A DNA stretch of 64,000 nucleotides from Desulfosarcina widdelii (GTDB taxonomy: Bacteria > Desulfobacterota > Desulfobacteria > Desulfobacterales > Desulfosarcinaceae), in contig NZ_AP021875.1 in the NCBI RefSeq assembly GCF_009688965.1, positions 558,001-622,000 of the forward strand, read 5' to 3'. Below are positions 63,463 to 64,000 of the stretch, piece after piece. How positions within the stretch are numbered: position 1 is the stretch's first letter; each line of letters starts with the position of its first letter. The notes beneath the pieces are model-generated. The model saw only the letters and a program-made list of their open reading frames with translations, did no database searches and was not told the DNA's origin. The translations under genes were made by a program, and so were the position numbers.

Positions 63463-63998
63463 TTAGCCCGCTTCAGCGAAGGCAACCAGTGCATGAGGGT
63501 CTGTGACGACAATCTTTTCGCGTCCCGATTTGATCCAATTCTTCTTTTCCCAGCCGCTGAGCGTACGGCTGACCGTATAAAGGGTGGTGCCGGAATAATC
63601 GGCGATATTCTGTCGGCTCAATGGAATCTCGATCAGAATGCCATCTTCTTTTTTAACACCCTTCCAACGCATCAACCGTAGCAAAGATCGCGCTATCCTT
63701 CGATCGACCTGTTCCGTGCAAATCTCTAGATAGCGTTGTTGGACATCCTCGATGCGCGCCAAGACGATACCCAAAAAATTGATCGCAATATCCGGGAATT
63801 TACGCATCAGCTTCATCATCGTGGGATGATCCCAACCAATGACTTCAGTTGCACCAACGGATTGTGCGATAACCGGATAGACCCCGTTTCTAAGAGCCAC
63901 CACAGCCGCGGTCAATTCTCCAGGGCCTACATATCGAATGATCACCTCCTTGCCGTGCTCGTTAAGCTTTGTCAGCTTTAGTTGGCCTTGCATGACCA
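63463..63998 (-). CDS. CRP/FNR-family regulator (5' end outside window)
   Basis: The frame is open through the right edge, so the start of the cNMP-like sensor domain is missing. Visible are the last sensor strands (LNEHGKEVIIRYVGPGELTA), the dimer helix with CTEQVDRRIARSLLRLM and the helix-turn-helix IPLSRQNIADYSGTTLYTVS. HcpR, a CRP/FNR regulator that controls hybrid cluster protein in sulfate reducers, is a good candidate identity given the neighbours; the N-terminal part would be needed to tell. It probably reads the TTTGCGC palindromes. Confidence 0.85.
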   Translation of the reverse strand, partial: VMQGQLKLTKLNEHGKEVIIRYVGPGELTAAVVALRNGVYPVIAQSVGATEVIGWDHPTMMKLMRKFPDIAINFLGIVLARIEDVQQRYLEICTEQVDRRIARSLLRLMRWKGVKKEDGILIEIPLSRQNIADYSGTTLYTVSRTLSGWEKKNWIKSGREKIVVTDPHALVAFAEAG

Positions 63999-64000
63999 GG

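Overview
The window looks like the chromosome of a strict anaerobe, most likely a sulfate-reducing Desulfobacterota (Desulfobacterales-like). The reasons are a single-chain pyruvate:ferredoxin oxidoreductase, a glycyl radical enzyme with its activase, a 4-hydroxybutyryl-CoA-dehydratase-family protein, a fused MetF/MetV-type methylenetetrahydrofolate reductase, hybrid cluster protein, a flavodiiron protein and TRAP transporters. The taxonomic call is inference from gene content; no rRNA or tRNA gene was seen.

Region 1 (1-18.4 kb) is a mosaic accessory region. It holds the end of a nucleotide-sugar glycosyltransferase gene, a truncated group II intron, a three-gene operon with a PD-(D/E)XK-type nuclease divergent from an XRE regulator, and a gene-poor 1.5 kb. 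Next is a phage- or plasmid-like replication module (acidic-tailed Cys-motif protein, SF2-type helicase, family A DNA polymerase) whose polymerase is cut off inside the palm domain. It is fused tail-to-tail to a second truncated, frameshifted gene. Beyond that are a small gene split by an IS200/IS605-like hairpin, three toxin-antitoxin modules (YefM/YoeB-like, HepT/MntA-like, Phd/RelE-like), a tyrosine recombinase, a frameshifted M50 protease and a decayed glutamate dehydrogenase.

Region 2 (18.5-44.6 kb) is a large plus-strand catabolic island. It encodes a ferredoxin-domain protein and an unrecognised Cys-rich partner, two 3-hydroxyisobutyrate-dehydrogenase-family reductases, PFOR, an AbfD-like protein, a glycyl radical dehydratase/lyase with activase, a complete TRAP transporter, two iron alcohol dehydrogenases and an MFS carrier. 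It also has a XylX-like plus ketoglutarate-semialdehyde-dehydrogenase pair, a LeuB-like enzyme, an amidohydrolase, an ABM-domain protein and a GntR/FCD regulator. The two transcription units that open at 18.65 and 41.05 kb have nearly identical promoter-operators (TTGACA, 17 bp, TATCC, overlapped by GGATCCATGTATCC). This suggests that one repressor, probably the GntR protein at 43.9 kb, controls both. The substrate is not fixed by the sequence; a polyhydroxylated acid or a C2/C3 sulfonate fits best.

Region 3 (44.6-48.8 kb) is a small mobile segment. Two copies of a roughly 90 bp repeat flank a minus-strand set: a halohydrin-dehalogenase-like SDR lacking its catalytic Tyr, a DUF3795 protein and a MarR regulator. 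A tyrosine recombinase with a one-base frameshift in an A9 run follows.

Region 4 (48.8-64 kb) is ordinary minus-strand chromosome: fused methylene-THF reductase, RND efflux pair, hybrid cluster protein plus flavodiiron protein, cupin, LOG-family protein (frameshifted), HPP membrane protein, CBS protein, dihydroorotate-dehydrogenase-like protein, MetE-like methyltransferase, DUF1858 protein, ZIP transporter and a CRP/FNR regulator cut by the window end. The palindrome TTTGCGCTGGCGCAAA lies upstream of the ZIP-led gene run, and a one-mismatch copy lies upstream of the flavodiiron gene, suggesting a nitrosative or oxidative stress regulon. Several genes are broken by single-base indels; these could be decay or sequencing error.
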